Assembly (NCBI GenBank): GCA_021397835.1
Contig: JAJFZO010000836.1
Location: 496,001 to 560,000, forward strand
DNA: 64,000 bases
Direction of reading: 5' to 3'
From: Moringa oleifera
Lineage: Eukaryota > Streptophyta > Magnoliopsida > Brassicales > Moringaceae
Part shown: piece by piece, positions 39,601-53,200 of the stretch
Layout: each line of letters starts with the position of its first letter
Position numbering within the stretch: the stretch's first letter is position 1
The notes under the pieces: model-generated
What the model saw: the letters and a program-made list of their open reading frames with translations, nothing else
What the model was told of the DNA's origin: nothing
The model's database searches: none
Program-made: the position numbers and the translations under genes

Positions 39601-42600
39601 GGTCACCATCTTTTTAACCATAAAGCTCTAGACTTATGTCGCCATGAGGTCTTTTCCATCTTGGCACAAGCTGTTCACTCCTTTGCTTTGTCACCCGTTG
39701 AGCAATGAGTTCATCAGCTTGCTCCCTTTTCATCACTCTCACATCTAAATCTGCCAGCTCGTCCCACAATCGGATCTTATTTACAACCACATTTCCCATT
39801 TGCTTCCTATTCCATACCCTCAACTTCTTTTTCAAACATTGTAATTTTAGTAGCTATCACATAACTCTCATGCCCCTTAACTCGAACTTCATCCCACCAA
39901 TCCTTAACCATCTCAACAAAAACCATTCACTTGAAGTCATATATTCTCAAAACGAAATGGTGTAGGGCTCCACTGAATCCCATCCATCTCTAATATAATC
40001 GGGTTATGATCTGACACTAGTCGGGGAAGAAGCCTTTGGTTCACATTAGGAAACTCCTCCTGCCATTAATTGGATGAGAAACCAGTCAATGCGCGAATAT
40101 ATAGGACTTTCTCAAAATAGACCAAGTAAAATCTCCACCTTGCATCGGCAAGTCCCTTACCTCCAACTTAGTGATTATATCATGAAAATCCCTCCTTTTT
40201 TTTAAACCTTCACTACTACCTATTTTCTCATGCGCATACAATATCATATTAAAATCCCCTTCAATCACCTATGGCTAGTTCCTTTGCCTCTTTCCTTCCT
40301 TTAACTCCTCCTATAACTTCACTTTCATTAGTTCCATGCCCATACACTCTTGTAAACATTCACCCCATGCCACTTTCCTCCCTATGTCGCAGAACGGATA
40401 TTTACTCCTTTCCACACCAACTATTAATGCATCGACATGTTTTATCACTTCACATAACTAAAATGCCTCCTGAACATCCTTTTGCCAATAGTTCTCACCA
40501 CTTTACTGCTCTACTCCCCCACACACTTCTCACAATTCCTTAATTCATCTCTTTTATTTTAGTTTCTTGCAAACAAACCACCTCCACTTTCAATCTTCTT
40601 AATGCATGCTTAACCAAAATCCATTTATCAATACTTTCAACCCCTTCGCATTCCAGGACATGATTTTAAACATCTTACAATGTACCTCCCTTCTCCCACT
40701 ATTCTTATAATTAATGAAAAAAGCTAACCTCCTCAACTTTCGGGATGGGTTCTCGTGTCTTTTTCTACTTGCCTGCTCCCTTCCTTGGTCACTTTCTCCT
40801 CACTGCACCTTTTTTCTATCTTTTTGAATAATGCATAAGCTTCTTCCTTAAACTTTGCAAAAGAAATCCCCATTGTCTTAGCAATTTTATTCATTGTTTG
40901 CATCACTCTCTCTGAGATCGATTGCTAGCTTCTTCCTCTTTCTTTGCCAGAGTTATCCCACTATGCTCTAGCACTGCAGCACACTCCACTCTGATCTCTT
41001 TCCTCTGCTCATCCACTGGAACTACTTGTACCCATTTTCCTTGTGATCCCTATTTAGTATCTGTCCCTACTGTAGGTTTTGTTCCCTCACTCTTTGCCAC
41101 TCCACCACCGGATTCCCCCTAGAAACATACCGTTGTCTTTCCTTAGGTGTCTCTGACCTCCATCATCTTGAACTTTCCCTTTTCCAAACAATCTCTCCTA
41201 GCATATCTATATAGGCATGTTGGCCGTGATTAGATGGATATACTCCCCCTCCTCAACCATTGTATCTTCCTTTCCTCCCTCCTTGCACATCTCCCTCTTG
41301 TTTCGTTTGAACTTTTCGATGTCACTTAGTTCTTGCACCTCCGGACAACCCAATAATACTTCTGAAAAAACAGTAGCTTCTTCATTCTCTATAAATCTTC
41401 CTCTCGCACCTAATACATCCTCTACCTCCTTGCAGAGGTTTGCCCCCAATGAAATACCAATGTAGAGTGACGCATTACTCCTTTGTATTATGTCGCCCCA
41501 TTTTTGACACCGGCACATGGCCACCAATCCTAATGTCGGTCTCCAGCTCCATTAGATTTCCCTTAGCTTGCCCTCCACTTGAAAGCCTCTCGAACACTAC
41601 CACATCTTTCACTGGATTCACCATTCCACCATTAGTCATCCTCGTCTCTCCCTTTATTTCCGTTAAGAAAGGCCTCAATTGCCCTCTGTTGGCCATCGGG
41701 TCATTCGGACCCAATTTACTAGCTTTCGGGTTATGTGTTTCACCTTCAGCCCAACTATTCATGAGGGCCAACACGCATGACTCTGGCCCATTTTAAAAGG
41801 GCAAGATTATTGGGCTTTTTACCAGCTCGATTCATCCCATCGCAGATCCCACACCTCTCCTTCCCTCATCGTCGGTTCCCTTTCCATCTTTACCCTTTTC
41901 AAACTTGATAGAAACTCATCATTCCTCTGGTATCCTATGTTGAAAATCACACTTACATGATGGACAATCTACTCTAATCATTGCCATTCGTCGATTCCCT
42001 TCGTCTCTCACTGATACTGTTCCACTGGCCTTTCCTTTCTCTTTCCTGAACAGCATCGATTATTTCCTGCTCGCCTTCTAAATCCTGTTTAACAAATTCC
42101 ACCACCCAAAACCATCCCTTCCATCCAGAACCAGAGATGTCTTCTTTCGATCCCCATTAATCTCCATCAGCCTCAGAAAAAGTCCTCGCTAATTGGATCA
42201 ATCATCAAAAGCACTACCCGCCTTCCTTTCCATCTCTTCCTAATCCATGGTGATTTGCCTTTCTCATACATTAGTTGCACCATGGATCCTCTCAACCACT
42301 GGAACTCATCCCTACTGAAGAAAATCGATGATCGCCTTCGCCCTTCACACTCAGCGATCTGCCTCAATCTTGTCCTATCCCTTTTGATTCCTATTTCAAA
42401 TGCTTTCCATTCAATCCTCACCAGTTAGACTCGTGGAGGGTCTCTCTCCCCGTCTCTCTCATCCCTTCTCCGCACCAAAAAAAGTGATGGTGTTCTGAAC
42501 AAGAAGGATACGAGAGACAATTACATCCTTATTGATTTGCCTCCCACATCAAACATCCATCCAAGAGATTTTCCTCAAGCCTTTGCCCATCATGTAATTG

Positions 42601-43295
42601 AGAACCACTAGCACTAGAGTTAAAAAAAAAAAAAAAAAGAAACAAGAAGGGTGCAAGCCCTAGTCTTAAAACCCCTAGAAGCATTTTAGAAAGAAAGATG
42701 GCCTTCTGGTCATCAAGATGGAAGAAAAACAGTCATGAAATTAATTCTGAGGTGGAATTAGCGGTAGATGGATTAGAATGTTAAAAGTATGGGTGACAAG
42801 GGTAGATTTTGTAAATGATGAATTAGTGGAGTTCATTGAACTCTTAGTCTCTAGATAGCCTACCACGCTTTTAAATGGGAGGCACCTCCTTAGTGCCACT
42901 TATAGGAATATATAAATTAAGTTTTTCTATTAAAAAAGAAAAGAAATTAATTTTGAGACCTGGATCAAATTCAGCTTAGTTATGGCATTTTTCTAAGGAT
43001 GATCTCCAAATAAACACCTTCAAATTGAACTTTATATTGAACAACAACACTGAATTTGTTACGTATCTAGGAAACCTGATGAGAATTAAACCTATCTATC
43101 TATCTATCTCTATATATATAAATTATACGTGTTTCTATCCAAAAGAAAAAGAAATTAATTCTGAGACCTGGATCAAATTTAGCTTAGTTATGGCATTCTT
43201 CTAATGATGATGCCATCCTCAATTAAACCCCTAGCTTGATCGTTGTTTTGAACAACAACACTAAATTTGCTACCTACCTAGGAAACTTGATGAGA

Positions 43296-43334
<39 letters not shown>

Positions 43335-44170
43335 GTACTATATTTCTATATATTTTTAGTCAGAAACAAAGGAGTAAATCTATATCCAATAGCTCTAAAG
43401 GCTTATTTTCTATCTTGTCTTGCCTGGAATTTTCTTTTTTTTGGTAATACAATTGATTTGCACTCTGTACCTAAGTAAGTTTTCATACTTTTGTTCTATT
43501 CATTTTTAATTTTTGTGCAGTAGGTCAAACATAGAGAAGAAAATATTAGGAATTTTGAGATCAGTAAGAAAAAGTATATGGCTTCAGCAATTAATTTTAG
43601 AAATTTTCATTCGTTTATAAACTTTATTTGGTCAAGTTTGTTTTACATTCTTAAGTTCATGTATATCATCAAGAGGCTATGTAATCTCTATGTCATAATG
43701 TTAAAATCTTTCATCTTTTCCTAAACTATTATTGATGATATAATTCTGAACGATGTTAAGATAAAAAGGCGGTTGGTTGTTTAGTTTAAACTGAATGTCT
43801 TAAATGGGGAGCACTAAGCAGGGTTAGAGGAAGAGCTAACAAGCCATGCTAGAGATTCTTAAGTATTTCATTTTTAATTGTTTAACAGATGAATAACTCG
43901 AAATAGAGCTGAATTGTGTTAAAGGATTCATCTAGACAATCCAATATAATCTGAGAAAGGCTTAGTTGGGTGGTCCTTAATTTTTTTTTTTTCAGGAACA
44001 TATGTATATATATTATTTACATAGCACCAAGGGGGTTGCAACCCTTTATTGAGTTATCTTTGTTTATTTTTATTTTGTCAGTAAAAATCTTTTCTTCGAT
44101 GAAGACAGAAGTTAAACCATTGGTGTTAATAAGTGTGCTTTGGTCTTAATTGAATCTTCTAGATAGGTAA

Positions 44171-44205
<35 letters not shown>

Positions 44206-47200
44206 GATGAAACTTATCGTGATACTTGTATTTTGATATTTACCTCATTTTCCATTGTTGTGGAATGGGAACTTAAATTATCATCATTAATCAAGAACAT
44301 GAGTCCTGATGCAGCTACCATTGAGGACAAACAAAAGTACAGCTGATTGATCAGTAACAAAACAATTGCTTTCCATATTTGGAAGTTTACTTTGACACCT
44401 GCTGTTTTCCCCACAAATTCATATTGGTGGACCTTAGCATGACCGCATTTTAACTTGTGGGTGCACATTTTGAACCCAATCTCTGGGTCTATATTGTCAT
44501 GATAACTTTCAGTGCAGAAGGTGTGATGGTTGTACGTCACTGGGGTCAAAAAGGTTATAAAAGAAGAAAAAAGAAAAGAAAATGAAGCTTCTCCCGTATG
44601 CTTTCCTAATCCATAGTTCATGTGGACTATGGCATCATTTGCGAAGCTATCTTTTCTTGGACTACAACTGTTGGATTGTGTTCTCTTTTTAGATGGAACT
44701 TCAATGCAGTAATTTTTGATGATTCAGTGGTGATGCGTTGCAGGGATGCATCGGAAGATGGTCTTACATTTGCTTTTCGCTTCACAGATGCCTCTATATC
44801 AATTCCTAACCAGGGTATGATAAACATTGTGCTTTTCCTGTTTTTCCATCCTTAGTAATAAGTCCCATTGAAGATAAAAGTTTCTTTCGACATCTTTTGG
44901 TCGTGATTCATGTGAATTTGCATGGAGATTTTAGTACTTAATGGTTGTGATACGAAGAGATGATTATAGCATGATGAAAAGAATATTCTTTAGCTTAGAA
45001 AGCTATTTTTTATTGGAAGCATGCGAGGTAATTAGAAAAGTCTTGAGCTGCCAAGAATGATATCTATCCTCTTCAGTTGCTAAAGCTTAGCGAGATGACC
45101 CTCATTGAACTGGCACGGGGAAACCGCTTTTAGAGATAAAAAAATATGAAGGAAAATGGATAGGAGGATTTGTCCTGTTTCAATAACTCCTGTTAAAACT
45201 CATCTTTCTTTTTATGCAGACTAGAAATATAGCAACTGAGTTAATTGTATTGTTAGTGTTATTTAATGATATTTAATTTTTGCTCCAAGTGAGTTTATTT
45301 TCTGATTGGTTGTCAACATTTTGTCTTATCAGGAGTTGATCTCATTCGTCAAGGTTGGAATAGGAGGGGTCCAAATGTACTGCAAGAAGGTTATGGATCT
45401 GCAGCTGTCTTGCCTGAGCAAGGCATATATCTAGCTGCGTCTGTTTACCGCCCTGTACTTCAGGTTTGGAACTGTAATAGTTTGTCACTTTTAGACATGC
45501 AATATTACCTGTTTGGAGTGGTTTTCTTAATGGCATATTATACCCTTGTGTGCTTTGCAGTTTACAGATAAGGTCGCTTCAATGTTGCCACAGAAGTATT
45601 CGCAGCTTGGGTAAGAAAAAAGGCATTGTTTCCTTTCAAGTTCAATTAAGTGTGTACATGCAAGACTAATGTTGCATGGATGCATTAACGCTAGCTGATG
45701 GACCTAGGGCTCTTTTCTTACTCATTTGCTATCATTTTTCACATCTTTTGTGTAGTTGTAGTTCATTATTCCTTGGGTTGAATGAATTAGATGTGAAAGA
45801 ACAGAAATATGCATTTAACCTTATACTACTAACCTGTATTGTTATGTATTAGCCCTGTTTTCATGAATTGTAACTGTGAAAATGTGGTGATAAGATGTGC
45901 AACAACCGAACCCTTTTCCAACTTATAGCTACTTTATGGATTCGTATTTCCATGAGCTAAAGGAGTTAGAAACGATGAAAGTAATGCAAACTGTAGGTTA
46001 TAATGGAATCATGTGGAGGATATTGCAGTGTGGAAGCTGAGCAGTGGGCACAGGAAGCAGTTCACTGTAAAATCTTATTATAAAAGGCTTAACAGCAGTG
46101 AAGCAAGGGGAGAGGTTTTCTTGAAAACTAATTTGGAAATCTGGGGGGCCTCCTAAAGTGTCTTTCTTCACATGGGAGGCTAGGGAAAAAATTTAACTAT
46201 AGATAATTTGAGGAGGGGCAAAATCCTGGTGAACCGATGCTACATTTATAAAGAAGCAGAGGAGACAGTTAATCATTTGCTACTGGACTGCTTAGCTTTG
46301 GGAGAGGGTTTTAAATCTGCTGGCGCTGGTTTGGGTTCAGGCAGGGACAGTAGGGGAGGAATTCTTTGCTTGGAGTGGACAGAGAGCTGCAAAAGAGAAG
46401 AAGAGACTGCTATGTATGATTTTTCAATTAGTATTTTGGGTCACATGGAAAGAGAAAAACAGAAGGGCCTTTGATAATTCGGAAACACCAATAGCATTAG
46501 TGATAGAATTGTGGGTCAGCCTTTTAAAATTGTGGGTGGGCATTTTTTTTTTGGTAAATGGGGAGGATTTGATAGAGTTCATTGAACTGCTAATCCCTAT
46601 ACTCTAACTAACATTGTAAAGGAATGAGCCCTTGGTGCTATGTAAATAATACGATACATTTTGTTTCTGTTGAAAAACAAGGTCTACAAGTGGTTAGGAG
46701 ATGTTGGGATTGCTGGGTGGACTAATTTGTTCGAAATATATTAAATTCCTGATGAGTGGAGAAAGGAAACAGTGGTCCTGTTTACAGAAATAAGGGATGG
46801 ATTGTGAATTGTGCCGCACTTTTCAGTTATACTGTGAAGTTTTGAAGATGGTGGGTTGAGACTAGATTAAGCTCTGAACAAAAGGACTTGGAAAGCTAAT
46901 TTAGTTCTTGATTAAGAGGTAATGTGGAAATATAAACAGAAAAGGAGAGTCTGGGTTTGCATTGGATCTACTGATTGGTCATGCTCTGGGCTTATGATGT
47001 CTTTGTGACATGTTTTACCTTTCTTTTTCTTTTTTTTTTTCCCAGTCATGCACATTAAAAATTTTGTTTTCTTAATTATTTTCTGAGGAATTTTCTTCCA
47101 TATTTAGAATCTTTCATCTTATAGAATGAAAAGATCACTTTTTCTGATATAACCTGAATTTTATAAATGTGTGCTGTAGTTTCTCTGCATCTCATGTCGG

Positions 47201-50200
47201 ATTGATAGTAACTTTCCTTTGTGTTAACAATTTAAACAACTGCAGGAATGATGGATTGCTAGCCTTTGTGGAGAATTTTGTGAAGGACCACTTTTTACCA
47301 ACTATGTTTGTAGACTATCGGAAAGGCGTACAACAAGCTATATCAAGCAAGTCCAATGAACTGTGGAACCTTATATTTCAAGCATTAGATTAGATCTCTT
47401 TGTTGCCTTCATAAACTTCTGTGGCAAGAAACATGTGACATTTGATGGTTGTTTATTTAAGCACTGATATCTGAAATTATTCTTACAGGTCCAGCTGCCT
47501 TTCGGCCTCGGGCACATACTGGCACCACCTACACTCCATCCATTGAGAAGGGTCGACCTGTCTTGCAGGGGCTTTTGGCAATTGATTTCTTGGCAAAAGA
47601 GGCAAGTTTAGCTTATGTTTCCCAACTTTCAAAGGAAAACTCTCTTTTTTTTCTTTTTTTTTTTTTCCTTTCCATTCTTTCTTTTTTTCTTCTTCTTTTT
47701 CTTCTTTTTCTTTTTGCAATGTGGTGCACATCTTTAGTACTGCATGGACAGGGATTGGCCATTCAAGCTTTTACTCTGTTTTCAATATCATCTGCAAGTT
47801 TGTATCATTTCTTTTTTAAAGAATGAGTGTGAAATTTTCAATACAAAATGTTTGATCTAGGTGCTTGGCTGGGCTCAAGCTATGCCTAAGTTTGCTGCCG
47901 AACTTGTGAAGTATGTACAGACCTTCCTCGAGAGAACGTATGAAAGATGTCGGACATCATACATGGAGGCATGGATGTTTCTCTATTTTCTTTTCCATTT
48001 ACTTGAGAGATATAATTGTTATTGTTTGTTTTATTATATTATTTTTCTAATTTTATTGTGTTCCTCCCATATTACTTTTCTAGTCTAATTAGATAGTACT
48101 ATGTTAATTTGTTTTCTGGTTATTGCATAATTGTCTTCCATAGAAATTAACTTTAATTTACATGATCTATGAAATTAATAGTTCTATATATTTTCCAGAA
48201 GTTTCTTTGGTAAGGTTTAACATGGCAAGAATATGGTTGTTTAATTAGCATTATTCATCTTTAATCAAGCATCATATAGAATTGGTGAACTGACCAATCT
48301 TTGAACTCATAATGCACAGACACTTAATTTCAAATGCAGAAAGCCTTAAACCTGATGGCATGGAGTCAGTTATAGTTTGTTTTTTCTTATCATCAGCATG
48401 ATTGTAATTGTTATTGTTATTACTGTTCTAGCTATCATTTTATTTTGGGGGTAGGGAGTCCATGTTTAAGCTATTTGAGAAACCATGCAAGTTGGAAGTC
48501 ATTCTCGACATGCTAAAACTTGTTCCTTTTGAATTCAATCTTTTTACTTTAACTACCTTTAGCTGACAATGACTGAAACAACTCTGGTTGACCCTTGACA
48601 ATAACAAAAAATAATGAAAAAAAAGTTTTTTTTTTTGGCATTTAGGTATCTTTTTTATAGATATTTGTTGCACAGGTTAAATCTTATGAATGTCCCTCCT
48701 TTATCATTTAATAATTAACTTATCTTCTTTGGGATTATTCCATACAAATAATTGATAGTGACTCCATTCTCTGATCTTTTACTGATTGCCTTATGATGTA
48801 TCATGAGAAAGCATTGGTTTTCACCCAAAAAAATCATGGGAGTTTATATTTACTTGATGACTCAAGAATTGATAGGATCAACTTTTGATGGAGACAGAGG
48901 CATATAAGGGTAGCAGTGCTTTAAGGAAATACATAGTGGCAAACATGATAAAATACAATAAAAAAGCTCTGAGGAAATAAAAGTTGTAAAAATGATAATA
49001 CCACAATAGGACATATTATACTAGGAATGGTAGATACACATGCACATCTATATGGTATGATGCAAGAGATTGCAGTAAACTCTGGACTTGTATTACGATT
49101 AATGCTATTGATGAGGTGGTTCCTCCCCTGTGCATGGAGTTTTTCAACACTGAGTATGGGTTTTGCAGTCACCTCCCATTCATAAATGTTATTGGGAATG
49201 TTTCAGGCTGTTCTTGAGAAACAGAGTTATATGCTCATTGGGAGGCATGATATTGAGAAATTGATGAGACTTGATCCGGCAAGCACATGTTTGCCAAGTC
49301 TGGTTGGTCAGTCAACCATTGGAAATTATGCCTCAGATTCCAAAAGCTCTGATGTTGAATCAGAACTCAGTGAACTATTCTTGAGTTTGCGGCCTCTCAA
49401 GCAGGTAGATATTTATTTGTTGTAAAACATTGATACTTAACAATGAAAAGGTTTTTTGTTGTTGTGACTAAAAGGTCTGAAATTAGTAGCTATATATTCT
49501 ATTTGGTTGTTGAATCATGTTGTTTTTTTAAATCCTTTTGCATGTTGACTTGTTAGCAGTACTTGTGCTAAGTGGTACCTTGCTAATGAGTTTATGTTTG
49601 CTTTTAGTAAGGTATTATCTAATAAAAATTCTGAGCTAAGCATGAACTTTCTCTATGTTGTGTTATTTCTCAGGAGAATCTAATTCGTGACGATAACAAA
49701 CTTATCTTGCTAGCATCCCTTAGTGACTCATTAGAGTATGTTGCAGATTCAATTGAAAGGTAAGTCATATGGTGATAATTTTATTCTGCTGTTGTTAAAG
49801 ATAAATGGCTTCAAACATTAAACTGTGTTATAGGAAATTTTTTGTTGAATGAAGAGAAGCTCATCTAGTTTGTAGAATTCCTATCTCGGAATTATCTATA
49901 CATGCACTTGGGCGGGACAACCTTGTGCTCTTGTAATTAAAACGTGTCTCCCTATGAGAAAACATCATTTTTTTTTTTTAATGTCTTCTCTCTCTATGTC
50001 CCTGACATTTTGCGGATTAGAATAATGCAGGTAGCATATGTTGCTTTCTTCCATCATCACTAAATTTTCAGAAAGCGATAGTGGGGATGAGAATAATCAT
50101 GAAATGGCACCATCAATCTAAGTTATTACTATGAAAATAATCCTTTTGTGCTAATCTAATTGGTCAAGGCTTTCATTTTCTTCCAAAGGAAACTGAAATA

Positions 50201-53200
50201 CTTAACTTAGAGCATAATTGAGCTCTGGATTTGCCTCAAGCTATCAAGCTATGCTTGAATGAGCATTTAAAGAACTGATCATGAGGTGTTCAGGCGCAAG
50301 TGCATTGGTTTTACAGTTTTATGAGCCATGTAGTTGATGTTACTCAGGATGTGCTCAAACCTATATTTCTTGCATTTGTTTCTTTCCAAATTGCAAGTAG
50401 GTATGATGTTACTAAGTACACAAACACTTTTCCTCTTTTGTATCTTTTTCTCTTCCAAATTGCAAATTGTGAAACTGACTGCTAACAGATGGAGAGTAAA
50501 CCCCCAGTCCATAGTTGCATCAAGTGTCATGAGCACTCGTGTAGTCAGCATCAGAAGGAGCAATTAGCCTGCACGTTTGTATTTAAAAATATAATAAACC
50601 CAAGTTAAGTGTCCTGTTGACGTATCTTAGAATTGCAAATAAAGAGATCATATGCTTCTTCCCTCAAATCCATCCATGGCGTTTACAGATTCTCTTGGGG
50701 AAAATGAAGTGCCTCTGAGGATATCTGTAGATATGTCCTGATATGAGCATATCTGTAGTTATTGTCCTGATATGAGCGCAAATGTGGCTTTGTTTTTCCT
50801 TTGCATTTAAATTGGAACAAACCGTTTATGTATGCTATGGTAGAAATTGATGCTTTCAAAAACTTCTCATTGATGAACTGTCTGAACTTGCTTACAAGTA
50901 AATCATTTTTTATTGCAAAACGTAGGCTTAGACAAGCAAACCCAGGAGCTGCAAATGAAGTAGAAGGGGATGGCAAGCATCATCAAAAACAAAGAAGTGG
51001 TGCACTAAGTAGAGACCTGGCATCATTTGCAGATGAATATAGAAAACTGGCGACTGATTGCCTTAAGGTCTTACGAGTAGAAATGCAATTGGAGACAATT
51101 TTTCATATGCAGGTATGACAAAGCTATGCAGTTCACTAGTTCAGCTGTTGGAATTTGATATTAATTTGCAGTGCAATAATCAACTCACTAAGCATCATGA
51201 TTCAAAAAGGAAATGACAAATAGGGAATACTTGGAAGATGAGGATGCAGAGGAGCCAGATAACTTCATTATCTCACTCACTGCGCAGGTTGGTGTCTTCC
51301 TCTTCAGTTTTGTTAATGAGTTTACGTAGCAATTGTGCTGTTTATTATTTTTGGAGCATGTTTATATCTTATTGCTGGCCTCGCAAGGTAAGTGTCTATT
51401 CTTTTTTTTTTAAAACTGATTTGGCTGAATGACCAAAATATTGTCCTCTGAGACCATGGACTGTGCGTGTAGAAAAATGCTGTTGTTAGATAATAATTTC
51501 ATTTTCACTGACATTTCTTGTTAAGTATATAATTCGATCCTTCTGGAGATTGTCTTTGAGGGAAGGGGGACGGGTAAGTGGGTCAAAGTGATCAATGAAA
51601 TGACCTTGGCATATCCATCTAAGAAATAGTCGGGCACAATATTCATGACTTGTCTGAGAAAGTTTCTATGGAATGGTTTTCTTGGTGATGTTTCATGTGC
51701 TAGATAATCAGCTGCTTGATGTCCTCTTGTAGATGTCATGACCATAATCTGAAGCTTACCCTGCTTACCTTTTTATGTTTATGGCCATAGATAACGCGTA
51801 GAGATGAGGAGATGGCACGTTTTGTTGCAGGGGTGAAGCGCAATTACATATTTGGCGGAATCTGTAGCATTGCAGCAAATGCATCCATCAAGGTTTAAAA
51901 TGTTCCTTGCTCTTTGAGCTTGGGTTGACTATGAAAATTTTGGTTGATTTTTTTTTATTTTTGTTTACTTATCTTTCAGATTTTAATTTCAGGCAACTGT
52001 ATGGTGTTAAAATAACTTATTCCTTTTGTTCTCTGCTAATGGGATTTGTATGTTACAGGCTTTGGCTGACATGAAATCCATCAATCTTTTTGGGGTTCAG
52101 CAGATTTGTCGAAATTCGATAGCATTAGAACAGGTAAATTTTAGTCAATAAGCATCGTGTTTGCATTAAGCACTAAAATGATGTGAAGATGCTCCTCTCT
52201 TTTCTCCACTCCTTTAAGAAATATTTTTTGTTTCATAATGCAGTTTGATTTCTGTAAGGATAGATTAGGAAGTATCTTTACGTCCAATATTTTAATTTCT
52301 TAGTTTGTATTTTCCCCATAATTGCCGGCGCTGTTGCTCAGTCTTTATATTGCAAACAGTAAGCTTTTCTTTAAAACCTTCAAACTCGAGCAATTTTGCC
52401 GCATAACATGGCATATCAGGCTTTAGTGAATGCAAGGAGGCATCTGTAAATAATTAACAGGAGTGAAATGATATTTTTTAGGAATGAACACATCAGCATT
52501 GTTGGGAATTGTCACACCATTCACTAATTCTCATTCATGTTTTTCTGATGGCAATGAGTCAATGTAGTCAGCTGTGTTAAGTGGGTAGATCCTGGAGATG
52601 CATATAGTTACTAAGTTCGAGGGTACTTGCCATTCTACTTTAATAAATTAGCATTGGGGTCAGTCCTGGTTCTTGTTTGTTCGACTTTGATCTGCAAGCA
52701 GGGCTGACAAAGAATAACTCTATCAGCAGACTCCTAGCTCGGGTTGCAGTTAGCTCGCTCTGCTCATTCTAAATGATTACAAGCTTGAATATGAGCTTAG
52801 TCAAGCTCATCTTGTTAACCAGGCTGAACCCACAAACATAAAAATGTTAGGGTCATGCTCACTAGGCAACGAATAATTTTATGTATAATATGTATACAAC
52901 ATATATACCATTTTTCTTTTTGATTATCTCATATTTTGCATATGAAAAATAAATTATATTTCTCTTAAGAAAGAATAAATAAAATTCAGATACTTGAAAA
53001 ATAAATAAAATGTAGATACTCTTAAGATTCTTTTCCCATCTAAAAATTATAAGGATATATTTATGTATATATTGATTCATTCTTAAGCTTAATTAGGCAT
53101 GTTAAACTTTTATCATGCTGGAGTCCAAGTAGGCTTTTGATCTGAATGAACACGGATCAAAATGAACCAAAGCTATGCCTTGCAAATACTCATCAAGCTA

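Larger units (their letters stand above)
37882..44743 (+). other. SEC8 intron 11 with GC donor, 6.9 kb
   Basis: Exon 11 ends ..AAAAG and the next bases are GCAAGT; the acceptor is 'cgttgcag' before 44744. Joining AG to G restores Arg-Asp-Ala-Ser-Glu-Asp-Gly as expected. The intron carries an antisense LINE, LINE stubs, a 208-bp duplication and microsatellites. Confidence 0.88.

Noticed and set aside
40271..41465. Plus-strand frames rich in Ser/Pro/Thr
   Set aside because: Antisense shadows of the minus-strand LINE.
47483..47731. Lys/Glu-rich minus-strand frame
   Set aside because: Translation of the T/C-rich tract and the antisense of SEC8 exon 16.
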